From contig VGFS01000013.1 of NCBI GenBank assembly GCA_016868785.1, positions 1 to 47,104 of the forward strand: a DNA stretch of 47,104 bases, given 5' to 3'. Both the position numbers and the translations under genes were made by a program. Shown here in pieces: positions 33,667 through 41,550 of this stretch (positions are counted from its first letter, which is position 1; every line of letters begins with the position of its first letter). This stretch comes from Bacteroidota bacterium (GTDB lineage: Bacteria > Bacteroidota > Bacteroidia > NS11-12g > UBA955). A model generated the notes under the pieces. That model was not told the DNA's origin. It did not search any database and was given only the letters and a program-made list of their open reading frames with translations.

Positions 33667-34443
33667 ATGAGTCAACCCATTGCTTTGATCACCGGTGCCA
33701 GCAGTGGTATCGGGTTTGCCACCGCCCAAACCTTGGCCCGAATGGGGTATGATTTGGTGGTTGTGGCTCGTAGGTCGGACCGACTTCAATCGCTACTCGA
33801 CGTTTTGAAATCGGACCCAGAAACCGCGAAATCCCAAGTGTATTCCTCGGTGTTGGATGTGCGTTCGCTGCAACAAGTGAAAGATTTTTATCAAAACCTG
33901 CCAGCGTCGTGGAAGAACATCGATGTACTGGTGAACAACGCCGGATTGGCCAAGGGATTGTCGAAATTTTACGACGGTGATACCGACCATTGGGATCAAA
34001 TGATCGACACAAATGTAAAAGGGTTGATGTATGTGAGTAGGACCGTGGCACCGGGAATGATTGCTCGGGGGAAAGGACATATTATCAATATTGGATCCAT
34101 TGCAGGGAAAGAGGTGTACGACAATGGGAATGTATACTGTGGGACAAAATTCGCGGTGGATGCGTTGACCAAGAGCATGAGATTGGAGCTTGCGGTGCAC
34201 GGGGTGAGGGTGACTGGGATACATCCGGGTGCGGTGGAGACAGAGTTTAGCATCGTTCGGTTCGATGGCGATGAGCAACGCGCACAGAAAGTATACGAAG
34301 GGTTTGATAACCTAATTGCCGAGGACATTGCCGACGCCATTGGCTATGTGGTATCGCGCAAACCCCATGTGAATATCAATGATTTGGTGATAATGCCCCA
34401 GGCGCAAGCCGTTGCGGGGATGATCATTCGCAAGGAATCGTAA
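33667..34443 (+). CDS. SDR family NAD(P)-dependent oxidoreductase (YdfG-like)
   Basis: 258 residues. Cofactor loop TGASSGIGFATAQ, then VVVARRSDRLQ (NADP-type basic residues), VNNAGLAKGL, catalytic Ser in INIGSIAG and YCGTKFAVDALTKSMRLEL (YxxxK). The C-terminal VETEFSIVRF and the length resemble the YdfG/3-hydroxy acid (serine) dehydrogenase group. It is 12 bp after the methyltransferase, probably one transcript with it. Its last codon and stop lie within the 10-bp ATCG repeat. Confidence 0.88.
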   Translation: MSQPIALITGASSGIGFATAQTLARMGYDLVVVARRSDRLQSLLDVLKSDPETAKSQVYSSVLDVRSLQQVKDFYQNLPASWKNIDVLVNNAGLAKGLSKFYDGDTDHWDQMIDTNVKGLMYVSRTVAPGMIARGKGHIINIGSIAGKEVYDNGNVYCGTKFAVDALTKSMRLELAVHGVRVTGIHPGAVETEFSIVRFDGDEQRAQKVYEGFDNLIAEDIADAIGYVVSRKPHVNINDLVIMPQAQAVAGMIIRKES

Positions 34444-34490
34444 GGAATCGTAAGGTATCGGAACGCATCGCACACAATCGGAACGCATCG
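34431..34490. repeat. Six-unit 10-bp repeat, each unit ending in ATCG
   Basis: CAAGGAATCG, TAAGGAATCG, TAAGGTATCG, GAACGCATCG, CACACAATCG and GAACGCATCG follow each other without gaps. ATCG recurs every 10 bases exactly; the first three units are near-identical and units 4 and 6 are identical. It covers the SDR stop codon and most of the gap to the SUI1 gene. It could be slippage expansion or a helically phased binding array. Confidence 0.8.
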
Positions 34491-34512
34491 AATAGAGCAG
34501 AAATCAAAGGCC

Positions 34513-34842
34513 ATGAGCAACAAAAACAAGCACAAATCGGGCATCGTTTACAGCACCAATCCCGATTATCAATACAACGAGGGGTTCGACGTCGAGCCGG
34601 AGACGTTGCCGGCAGCGCAGCAGAAATTATACGTACGCAGAGAGGTTCGCAATGGCAAGCCTTGTGTGGTGATCAAAGAATTTGTGGGCAGCAGCGACGA
34701 CTTAAAATCGTTGGAAAAAGCGCTGAAATCGCATTGCGGTGTGGGGGGGAGTGCCAAAGATGGCGACATCATCATTCAGGGTGATTTGCACGCCAAGGTG
34801 AAGTCGTATCTTGAGGGAAAAGGTTATAAAACCAAGGGTTGA
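34513..34842 (+). CDS. SUI1/YciH-type translation factor
   Basis: 109 residues. The C-terminal SUI1 (eIF1) domain is seen in KLYVRREVRNGKPCVVIKEF, LKSLEKALKSHCGVGGSAKDG and DIIIQGDLHAKVKSYLEGKGY, matching bacterial YciH. The N-terminus is basic and flexible. Bacterial members may act on start-site fidelity or in stress; the role in Bacteroidota is not settled. It begins at the first ATG after the ATCG repeat. A small inverted repeat follows the stop. Confidence 0.88.
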   Translation: MSNKNKHKSGIVYSTNPDYQYNEGFDVEPETLPAAQQKLYVRREVRNGKPCVVIKEFVGSSDDLKSLEKALKSHCGVGGSAKDGDIIIQGDLHAKVKSYLEGKGYKTKG

Positions 34843-34848
34843 GGTTTG

Positions 34849-34874
34849 GTTTCTAAGAAGCCCGCGTTAGAAAC
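34849..34874. repeat. 8-bp inverted repeat after the SUI1 gene
   Basis: GTTTCTAA and TTAGAAAC enclose 10 bases, a weak stem that lacks a T-run. The rest of the gap to msrA holds only short A/T-rich stems and no gene. Confidence 0.6.
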
Positions 34875-34980
34875 TGCTGGTTTTCTGTGCGAATTTTGAA
34901 TTCCCGTTTATTGATAAATGCTTGCGCATTTGTAATTTGAGAGGGTCGATAAAAATGCTGAAAATCAGCGCTCCAGGAAA

Positions 34981-35679
34981 TTATTTCGACTTCAGCAATT
35001 CGGCAAATGTCTTCTTGAATTTTTCGACTTTCTCGCTGACCACGTAGACGCAGTATTGGTTTTCGGGGTTGTTGGCGAAATAGTCTTGGTGATAATCTTC
35101 GGCGGGCCAGTAATTGTTGAGCGGCAAAATTTCGGTAACTACTTTGCCGTCATCGGTCCAGAGTCCGCTTTCTTCCACGGCTTGTTTGCTAGCTTTGGCG
35201 ATGCGTTCTTGCTCCTCGTTTAGGAAGTAAATACCACTGCGGTACTGGGTACCGATGTCGTTCCCTTGTCGGTTCAGCGTGGTAGGATTGTGAATGCGCC
35301 AGAACACTTCCAAAATCTGCTGATAGGAGGTGAAGGTGGGGTTGAAATAGATTTTTGCTACTTCTGCATGGCCGGTTCTTCCAGAACACACTTCCCGATA
35401 GGTTGGATTTTTAATTTGTCCGTTGGAATAGCCCGATTCTACGTTGATGATGCCTTTCATTTGACGATAAACGGCGTCGAGGCACCAGAAGCATCCGCCG
35501 GCGAGTACACAGGAGTCTGTTGGTTGTTCAGTAGACTGATTCATGGCAGTAGTTTGGGGGTTGGATGGCGAATTTTGTGTATTGATAGGTTTTGCGTTGC
35601 TGGAATGTTTGGCTTCTGTATTACAGGCGCCTAAGGTCCAGAGCAAGAGCAAAATTACGATGTTTTTGGGGTGCTTCAT
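34981..35679 (-). CDS. msrA: Peptide methionine sulfoxide reductase MsrA, lipoprotein form
   Basis: 232 residues. The N-terminal 19 residues form a lipoprotein signal ending LGAC, followed by a Ser/Thr/Gln-rich linker of about 35 residues. The catalytic domain then starts at DSCVLAGGCFWCLDAVY (active-site Cys in GCFWC), with YSNGQIKNPTYREVCSGRTGHAE and NYWPAEDYHQDY. It is therefore predicted to repair oxidised methionine in the periplasm or outer membrane rather than the cytoplasm. There is no MsrB domain. It lies 22 bp after the PAP2 gene and is likely co-transcribed. Confidence 0.92.
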   Translation of the reverse strand: MKHPKNIVILLLLWTLGACNTEAKHSSNAKPINTQNSPSNPQTTAMNQSTEQPTDSCVLAGGCFWCLDAVYRQMKGIINVESGYSNGQIKNPTYREVCSGRTGHAEVAKIYFNPTFTSYQQILEVFWRIHNPTTLNRQGNDIGTQYRSGIYFLNEEQERIAKASKQAVEESGLWTDDGKVVTEILPLNNYWPAEDYHQDYFANNPENQYCVYVVSEKVEKFKKTFAELLKSK

Positions 35680-35701
35680 GGGCTTTTGTCTGAATGGATG
35701 A

Positions 35702-36373
35702 TCACTTCACCCGGTGGATATGGGTGTTGATGAGGGCCACGCCTACACCCACCAGTATTCCAGTAACAACATCGGAGGGATAATGTTTGCCTGCGGCGAT
35801 TCTCAGTGTGGCGGTGGTTAGGGCAAGGCCGCCCGCCGCGTACGCGGCGGGGCGGCCCCACTTACCCAAATCCTCCTGATTGAATGCCATTAACAACGCC
35901 GTTGTAGCCACCGTGGCCGTGACCGAACTGTGTCCACTGAAAAAACTGTAATGATCGTCCCTGCCAGTAGAAACAAACCCCGGTGCTTGGGTGTACGGAC
36001 GGTTTCGGGCCGCCAAAACCTTTGCCGTTTGTGTGAGGTTGGCTGTTATCCATACATTCTGAGCCCCCACCATGAGATATTGTATCCGCTGGTTTTGCGG
36101 CAAGGCCATTGTAAATAACCCCGCTGCCATCGCCGTGCCCAATGCCGTAGCATCCGACACTTTGGCAAACTTTGGGGTGTACTGATACTGGGCAGCCGCA
36201 TCCAACACCGGCACCTGCCATGTCCGAACCCCGCCGCCCCAATGGTTGCGTTCAGCCAGGAAATTTAGCCCCGAATAGGCCGATAATCCAACCACTATGG
36301 CTACTTCTTGTTTTGGCTTAAGTTGTAAATATTGTCCGCGCAGCGGACCAACCAAAGAGAAAATAATGCACAA
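35702..36373 (-). CDS. PAP2 family phosphatase with signal sequence
   Basis: Carries the phosphatase signature KVLAARNRPYTQ (motif 1), FSGHSSVTATVA (motif 2) and RIAAGKHYPSDVVTGILVG (motif 3), with several hydrophobic helices. The start is uncertain. A TTG at 36373 gives 223 residues with a short signal-like stretch (CIIFSLVGPL) and follows a promoter element 12 bases upstream. The frame is open to 36619 with an ATG at 36493. Two GC-rich hairpins lie within the frame, at 36334-36348 and 35827-35857. The likely substrate is a lipid pyrophosphate. Confidence 0.75.
   Translation of the reverse strand: MCIIFSLVGPLRGQYLQLKPKQEVAIVVGLSAYSGLNFLAERNHWGGGVRTWQVPVLDAAAQYQYTPKFAKVSDATALGTAMAAGLFTMALPQNQRIQYLMVGAQNVWITANLTQTAKVLAARNRPYTQAPGFVSTGRDDHYSFFSGHSSVTATVATTALLMAFNQEDLGKWGRPAAYAAGGLALTTATLRIAAGKHYPSDVVTGILVGVGVALINTHIHRVK
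35827..35857. repeat. GC-rich hairpin inside the PAP2 gene
   Basis: GGCCGCC and GGCGGCC enclose CGCCGCG-TA-CGCGGCG: about 14 bp of stem with one bulged G. Confidence 0.7.
36334..36348. repeat. GC-rich mini-hairpin near the PAP2 start
   Basis: GTCCGC, loop GCA, GCGGAC: a 6-bp perfect stem. Confidence 0.65.
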
Positions 36374-36385
36374 TTTTACAAGTGT

Positions 36386-36393
36386 CAAACTTA
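36386..36393 (-). promoter_or_regulatory. Possible -7 element of the PAP2-msrA unit
   Basis: TAAGTTTG (leftward) matches TAnnTTTG, 12 bases before the TTG chosen as start. Confidence 0.4.
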
Positions 36394-36539
36394 CACCAGG
36401 TGTTGGCTTGCATGTGTTTAAGGCCTTGTATTTCAAAAGATTGAAATTGATTAAAATTCGTAAATGGTTAAAAATATCTGTGCGTAAGTTCATTGGCAAA
36501 GTTTCCCGTTTTGTGGGCCGTAACCGCAAATACAATAAG

Positions 36540-36547
36540 TACCTTTG
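36540..36547 (+). promoter_or_regulatory. -7 promoter element of pckA
   Basis: TACCTTTG matches TAnnTTTG. With the ATG at 36575, a leader of roughly 20 bases results. The roughly 150 bases upstream hold no other gene. Confidence 0.6.
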
Positions 36548-36574
36548 CAGTGCCAAAGTTATTTCTTTTTCAGC

Positions 36575-38167
36575 ATGAATAATACCGAAATCATCGCGTC
36601 GATCAAAAATCACGCACAAACCGTATTCGAAAATTTAACTACCGACGAACTCGTAGCAAAAGCCCTTGAAAGAAACGAGGGCCGTATCACCTCACAAGGC
36701 GCCTTGGCTGCTGATACCGGCGAATTCACAGGTAGAAGTCCCAAAGACAAATTCCTTGTAAAAGATGCCCAAACTGCAGAATCGGTCTGGTGGGGAGCGG
36801 TAAACCAGCCCTTCGAAGAGGCCAAATTCGATGCCTTGTTGAACAAAGTGATGAATCACATGGAAGGCAAAGACATCTTCGTTCGCCATGCCTACGCTTG
36901 TGCAGATCCCAAGAATCGCTTGAATATCCAAGTCGTGACCGAAAGTGCCTACCAGAACTTGTTCGCCAAGCACCTCTTTTTACGTCCTTCCGCCGAAGAA
37001 ATCGCCACCCAACCCACCGAGTGGATCATCGTAGCGTCGCCCTCTTTCCATGCCAACCCGGCCGAAGACGGCACCCGCCAACACAACTTTACCATGGTGA
37101 GTGTGAGTCGCAAAATCATTTTGATCGGTGGCTCTGGCTATACCGGTGAAATCAAAAAAGGCATTTTCTCTGTTTTGAACTACATCCTTCTCCATGAGCG
37201 CAATGTTTTGAGCATGCACTGTTCTGCCAACATCGGCGTGAACGGCGATACTGCTTTGTTTTTCGGATTGAGTGGAACTGGAAAGACGACCCTCAGTGCC
37301 GATCCCAACCGCAAATTGATTGGCGACGATGAACATGGTTGGTCGGATAGCGGCGTCTTCAACTTTGAAGGGGGTTGCTATGCCAAATGCGTAAACCTCA
37401 CCGAAGAAAAAGAACCCCAAATCTGGCATGCCATCAAGCATGGTGCCTTGGTAGAAAACGTGCGTTTCTTCGAAGGTTCGGATGTGGTGAACTACGACGA
37501 TATTTCAGTGACGGAGAATACCCGTGTGGCGTATCCGATCGACTACATCGATAATATCGCAGTGCCTTCTGTGGGTGATGCGCCGAAAAATATCTTCTTC
37601 CTTACTGCCGACGCGTTTGGTGTGTTGCCGCCGATTTCAAAATTGAATCCAGGTCAGGCGATGTACCAATTCATCAGCGGTTATACCGCCAAAGTGGCGG
37701 GAACGGAAGCCGGTGTTACCGAGCCCCAAGCCACTTTCTCTTCTTGCTTTGGTCAGGTGTTCTTGCCTTTGCACCCCACGGTGTATGCCAAAATGTTGGG
37801 TGAGAAACTGAGCGCCAACCCCCATATTAACGTTTGGTTGGTGAATACGGGCTGGAGTGGCGGTGGATACGGTGTGGGCAGTCGCATGAAATTGTCGTAC
37901 ACCCGCGCCATGATTACAGCGGCGTTGGAGGGCAAGTTGACAGGCAGTTTCACTGCGCATCCAGTGTTTGGCATGATGATGCCCGATGCTTGCGAGGGCG
38001 TGCCTTCGGAGTTGTTGCATCCGAGAAATACTTGGGCCGACAAAGAAGCTTACGACAAGCAGTGCGAGAAGTTGGCGCATTTGTTCAATGACAACTTCAA
38101 GAAGTTCGAGGACGGTGCCAGTGAAGAAATCAAGCAAGCGGCACCCAAGGTGAGTGCTGTAGGTTAA
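36575..38167 (+). CDS. pckA: Phosphoenolpyruvate carboxykinase (ATP)
   Basis: Converts oxaloacetate and ATP to phosphoenolpyruvate in gluconeogenesis (or the reverse, anaplerotic). The ATG at 36575 gives 530 residues, the usual length. Seen: TGRSPKDKFLV (substrate-binding), KGIFSVLNYILLHER, the kinase-type P-loop GLSGTGKTTLSADP, then LIGDDEHGWSD with the metal-binding aspartate, FEGGCYAK, and the late TGWSGGGYGVGSRMKLSYTR. A strong two-way terminator follows. Confidence 0.97.
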   Translation: MNNTEIIASIKNHAQTVFENLTTDELVAKALERNEGRITSQGALAADTGEFTGRSPKDKFLVKDAQTAESVWWGAVNQPFEEAKFDALLNKVMNHMEGKDIFVRHAYACADPKNRLNIQVVTESAYQNLFAKHLFLRPSAEEIATQPTEWIIVASPSFHANPAEDGTRQHNFTMVSVSRKIILIGGSGYTGEIKKGIFSVLNYILLHERNVLSMHCSANIGVNGDTALFFGLSGTGKTTLSADPNRKLIGDDEHGWSDSGVFNFEGGCYAKCVNLTEEKEPQIWHAIKHGALVENVRFFEGSDVVNYDDISVTENTRVAYPIDYIDNIAVPSVGDAPKNIFFLTADAFGVLPPISKLNPGQAMYQFISGYTAKVAGTEAGVTEPQATFSSCFGQVFLPLHPTVYAKMLGEKLSANPHINVWLVNTGWSGGGYGVGSRMKLSYTRAMITAALEGKLTGSFTAHPVFGMMMPDACEGVPSELLHPRNTWADKEAYDKQCEKLAHLFNDNFKKFEDGASEEIKQAAPKVSAVG

Positions 38168-38195
38168 GTTTTCGTTTCCTATTTATTCTGAATTT

Positions 38196-38223
38196 AAAAG
38201 GCGCCCGCTTGCGGGCGCCTTTT
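38196..38223. terminator. Terminator between pckA and alaS
   Basis: AAAAGGCGCCCGC, two bases, then its reverse complement: a 13-bp stem with T-run on one strand and A-run on the other, so it can work in both directions. It ends pckA. Confidence 0.85.
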
Positions 38224-38236
38224 ACTTTATCTTCAC

Positions 38237-38244
38237 TATCTTTG
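38237..38244 (+). promoter_or_regulatory. -7 promoter element of alaS
   Basis: TATCTTTG matches TAnnTTTG and lies only 4 bases before the alaS ATG, implying a leaderless message. Confidence 0.65.
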
Positions 38245-38248
38245 CGGA

Positions 38249-40876
38249 ATGGCGCTCAGCAGTCACGAAATCAAAGAGAAGTTTTTGGCATTTTTTGCCT
38301 CCAAACAACACACGTTTGTACAAAGTTCGCCCATCGTGGTGAAAGGCGATCCCACCTTGATGTTTACCAACGCGGGGATGAACCAATTCAAAGACTATTT
38401 CTTGGGCAATGCGGAAGCGCCATACAAACGCGTGGTGAATTCACAGAAGTGTCTACGCGTGAGTGGAAAGCACAACGATTTGGAGGAAGTGGGCCATGAC
38501 CATTACCACCATACCATGTTTGAGATGCTGGGGAACTGGAGTTTTGGTGATTTTTTCAAGCAAGAAGCCATCGAGTGGGCCTGGGAGTTAATGACCGATG
38601 TTTATGGTTTGCCTAAAGACCAGTTGTATGTGACGGTGTTTGAAGGGGATCCCGCGGCCAACATTTCTTTTGATCAGGAGGCGTACGACCGATGGGCACA
38701 GTTCATCGATCCCAAACGCATTCTCAAAGGCAACAAAAAAGACAATTTTTGGGAAATGGGTGATACAGGACCTTGCGGTCCGTGTTCGGAGATTCATTTC
38801 GATATGCGTTCGGCCGAGCAGCGCGGGGCCTTAGATGGCGCTACGCTCGTAAACCAAGATCATCCCGAAGTCATTGAAATCTGGAACCTGGTTTTCATGG
38901 AGTTCAACCGCAAAGCCGATGGCTCCCTGGAGCGATTGCCCGCCCAACACGTGGATACCGGCATGGGTTTCGAACGCTTGGTGCGCGGCATACAAGGCAA
39001 ATCCAGCAACTACGACACCGATATTTTCCAATTCATCATCCAAAATACCGCCAAACACTGTGGCAAAAATTATGGCGATGATGAGAAACAAGACATCGCC
39101 TTCCGCGTGATCGCTGATCACCTCAGGGCGGTGAGTTTGTGTATTGCGGATGGACAGCTGCCCTCCAATACCGGCGCGGGTTATGTTGTGAGAAGGGTGT
39201 TGCGCAGGGCCGTGCGATACGGGTATTCTTACCTAGGTTTCCAAACGGCCTTCTTCAATCAGTTGGTGCCCGCACTGGCCGATTACTTTGCTCGCAGTTT
39301 CCCTGAACTGAAAGCGCAAGAGAGTTTCGTGCAGCGCGTGATCCAAGAAGAAGAAAATTCGTTTTTCCGCACACTGAGCGCGGGCATGGGCCGATTGAAT
39401 GGCTTCATCGAACAGAACCCCCAAGGGCTGGTGGATGGCGCTACCGCCTTTGAATTGTACGATACCTTTGGTTTTCCTATTGATCTTACCGATTTGATCG
39501 CCCGCGAACGGGGTTGTTCGGTGGATATGGACGGATTTTCAGATGCCTTGCAAGCCCAAAAAGATCGCTCAAAAGCCGATGCCGCCAAACAAACTGGCGA
39601 TTGGCATACCGTGATGGAAGGCAGTGAGGAGTCGTTCTGCGGATATGACGTAACCCATTGCCATACCCAGATTAGTCGACATCGAACCATCGCGGCCAAA
39701 GGCAAGAATTTATACCAAATTGTGTTGGATGTGTGTCCGTTTTATGCCGAGAGTGGCGGACAAGTGGGCGATACCGGTTATTTGATTGGGGCGGATGGCG
39801 AGCGTGTGCGCGTGATCGATACCCAAAAAGAAAATAAATTGCATGTGTTGGTGTGCGACAAACTTCCTAGTCAGTTGGAGCAGTTGTTTGAAGCCAAGGT
39901 GGATGATGACCGCAGGACCAAAATCAACGGCAATCACTCCGCTACCCACTTGATGCACAGCGCGTTGAGAGAGGCATTGGGAGCCCATGTCGCCCAAAAG
40001 GGTAGTTTGGTGAACGAGGCAGCTTTGCGTTTCGATTTTTCCCATTTTGGCAAAATGACCGACGAGGAATTGTTGGCTGTTGAGCAGCGGGTGAACGAAA
40101 AGATCCGCGAAGGCATCGCCCTGAAAGAACATCGCAACGTACCCATCGCTGAGGCCCAAAACATGGGGGCAACGGCCTTGTTTGGAGAGAAATATGGCGA
40201 ATATGTCCGCGTCATCGAATTTGATGCCAACTATTCCATGGAATTGTGTGGAGGCACGCATGTAGCCAATACCGCGCAAATTGGGTTCTTCAAAATCTTG
40301 GGTGAATCCAGTGTGGCGGCGGGTGTGCGCAGAATCGAGGCGTTAACCCAGCAGGCGGCGTTGGATTATATCAATGCCCAGGTGGAAGAGTTGGGCCGTG
40401 TGAAGCAAGTGTTGGGCAATCCCAAAGATGCTGAGGCGGCGGTGGTGAAACTCATGGAAGAACATGCCGACATGCGCAAGCAAATTGAGCAGTTCGAGGC
40501 CCTGCAGGTGCAAGCCATCAAAGAGGATTTGCTGAAGCAGGTGGTGGATGTTCAAGGAATCCCCATGGTGTTGTCGAAGTTGTCTTTGCCCAGTGCTGAT
40601 GCGGCCAAGCAGTTGTGTTTCCAATTGAAGCAATCGCTGAACAACCCTGTGGTTGTGTTGGCGTATTTGGCTGAGGAAAAGCCTGGCTTGGCAATTTATA
40701 TCGACGATCAGTGGGTGGCCGAAAAGGGATGGAACGCCTCACAGATGATCCGTGACTGTGCCCAAGAAATCCAAGGTGGGGGTGGTGGACAGCCATTCTT
40801 CGCAACGGCAGGTGGAAAAAATGTAGAGGGTTTGGATGCCGCGTTATTGGCTGCCAAACAACGTTTGGGTGCTTAA
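38249..40876 (+). CDS. alaS: Alanine-tRNA ligase
   Basis: 875 residues, usual full length. Class II catalytic domain: PTLMFTNAGMNQFKDYFLG (motif 1 region), KHNDLEEVGHDHYHHTMFEM (motif 2), GAGYVVRRVLRRAVRYG (motif 3 region). Tail: editing domain with NHSATHLMH and ELCGGTHVANT (zinc/editing site), and the C-terminal oligomerisation (C-Ala) domain with a GGGGGQPFFATAGGKN stretch. The start follows a promoter element by 4 bases. Confidence 0.97.
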   Translation: MALSSHEIKEKFLAFFASKQHTFVQSSPIVVKGDPTLMFTNAGMNQFKDYFLGNAEAPYKRVVNSQKCLRVSGKHNDLEEVGHDHYHHTMFEMLGNWSFGDFFKQEAIEWAWELMTDVYGLPKDQLYVTVFEGDPAANISFDQEAYDRWAQFIDPKRILKGNKKDNFWEMGDTGPCGPCSEIHFDMRSAEQRGALDGATLVNQDHPEVIEIWNLVFMEFNRKADGSLERLPAQHVDTGMGFERLVRGIQGKSSNYDTDIFQFIIQNTAKHCGKNYGDDEKQDIAFRVIADHLRAVSLCIADGQLPSNTGAGYVVRRVLRRAVRYGYSYLGFQTAFFNQLVPALADYFARSFPELKAQESFVQRVIQEEENSFFRTLSAGMGRLNGFIEQNPQGLVDGATAFELYDTFGFPIDLTDLIARERGCSVDMDGFSDALQAQKDRSKADAAKQTGDWHTVMEGSEESFCGYDVTHCHTQISRHRTIAAKGKNLYQIVLDVCPFYAESGGQVGDTGYLIGADGERVRVIDTQKENKLHVLVCDKLPSQLEQLFEAKVDDDRRTKINGNHSATHLMHSALREALGAHVAQKGSLVNEAALRFDFSHFGKMTDEELLAVEQRVNEKIREGIALKEHRNVPIAEAQNMGATALFGEKYGEYVRVIEFDANYSMELCGGTHVANTAQIGFFKILGESSVAAGVRRIEALTQQAALDYINAQVEELGRVKQVLGNPKDAEAAVVKLMEEHADMRKQIEQFEALQVQAIKEDLLKQVVDVQGIPMVLSKLSLPSADAAKQLCFQLKQSLNNPVVVLAYLAEEKPGLAIYIDDQWVAEKGWNASQMIRDCAQEIQGGGGGQPFFATAGGKNVEGLDAALLAAKQRLGA

Positions 40877-40917
40877 TTTTCGAAGATTGGTTCAGTGCGG
40901 TTGGGGTGTGTAAACCC

Positions 40918-41550
40918 TTATCCGTGAGAGAGTTTGACCACTTTCTTGGTTTCAAAAAAGGGCTGGTAGGGGTAGAGCTCGCCAATGGCGTGCAATTTAA
41001 TTTTGGTCTTTTGCGAGTATTCGATGACCTCGTTGATTTCAGCTGCCAAATCACCGCCTTTTAACAAAAAGAATCGGGGTTTGCCGCTCCAATGGTTCTC
41101 CATCCATTTCCACAATTCAATGGCAGGAGCTACAGCGCGGGCAACGGCACCATCGAACTTCATGGGCAACTGTTCTGTGCGATGCTGAATGGCCGTGGCA
41201 TTTTTAAGTCCCAGAGCATCTATCACCGCCTGAACTACCGCGATTTTTTTTCCTATGCTATCGACCAAGGTGAAATTGACCTGTGGAAACAAGATCGCCA
41301 AGGGAATGCCTGGAAACCCGCCACCGGTGCCGATGTCAATGAAATGTTGTCCGGGTATGAACTCGCAAGTTTTTGCCAAAGCCAGGGAATGAAGCACGTG
41401 ATGCACATAAAACATGTCCATGTCTTTGCGGGAAATGACATTCACACGGGCGTTGTGATCGGCGTATAATGGCCCCAATTGGGTGATTTGCGCCCGTTGT
41501 TCTGGGGTGAGGTTGGTGAAGTGTTCAAAAATGATCTCAGGTCCTACCAT
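40918..41550 (-). CDS. rsmG: 16S rRNA (guanine527-N7)-methyltransferase
   Basis: 210 residues. SAM-binding motif FIDIGTGGGFPGIPLAILFP, then VDSIGKKIAVVQAVIDALGL (the conserved Gly-Lys-Lys), AVARAVAPAIELWKW and RFFLLKGGDLAAEI. N-terminal TNLTPEQRAQITQLGPLYADHNARVNVIS is characteristic of RsmG. It methylates G527 in the 530 loop. It begins within the end of the GT2 gene (7-bp overlap). Confidence 0.95.
   Translation of the reverse strand: MVGPEIIFEHFTNLTPEQRAQITQLGPLYADHNARVNVISRKDMDMFYVHHVLHSLALAKTCEFIPGQHFIDIGTGGGFPGIPLAILFPQVNFTLVDSIGKKIAVVQAVIDALGLKNATAIQHRTEQLPMKFDGAVARAVAPAIELWKWMENHWSGKPRFFLLKGGDLAAEINEVIEYSQKTKIKLHAIGELYPYQPFFETKKVVKLSHG

Noticed and set aside
36297-36578. 93-residue rightward frame before pckA
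   Set aside because: It overlaps the PAP2 start region and the pckA promoter and shows no family. It is a shadow of the intergenic region.
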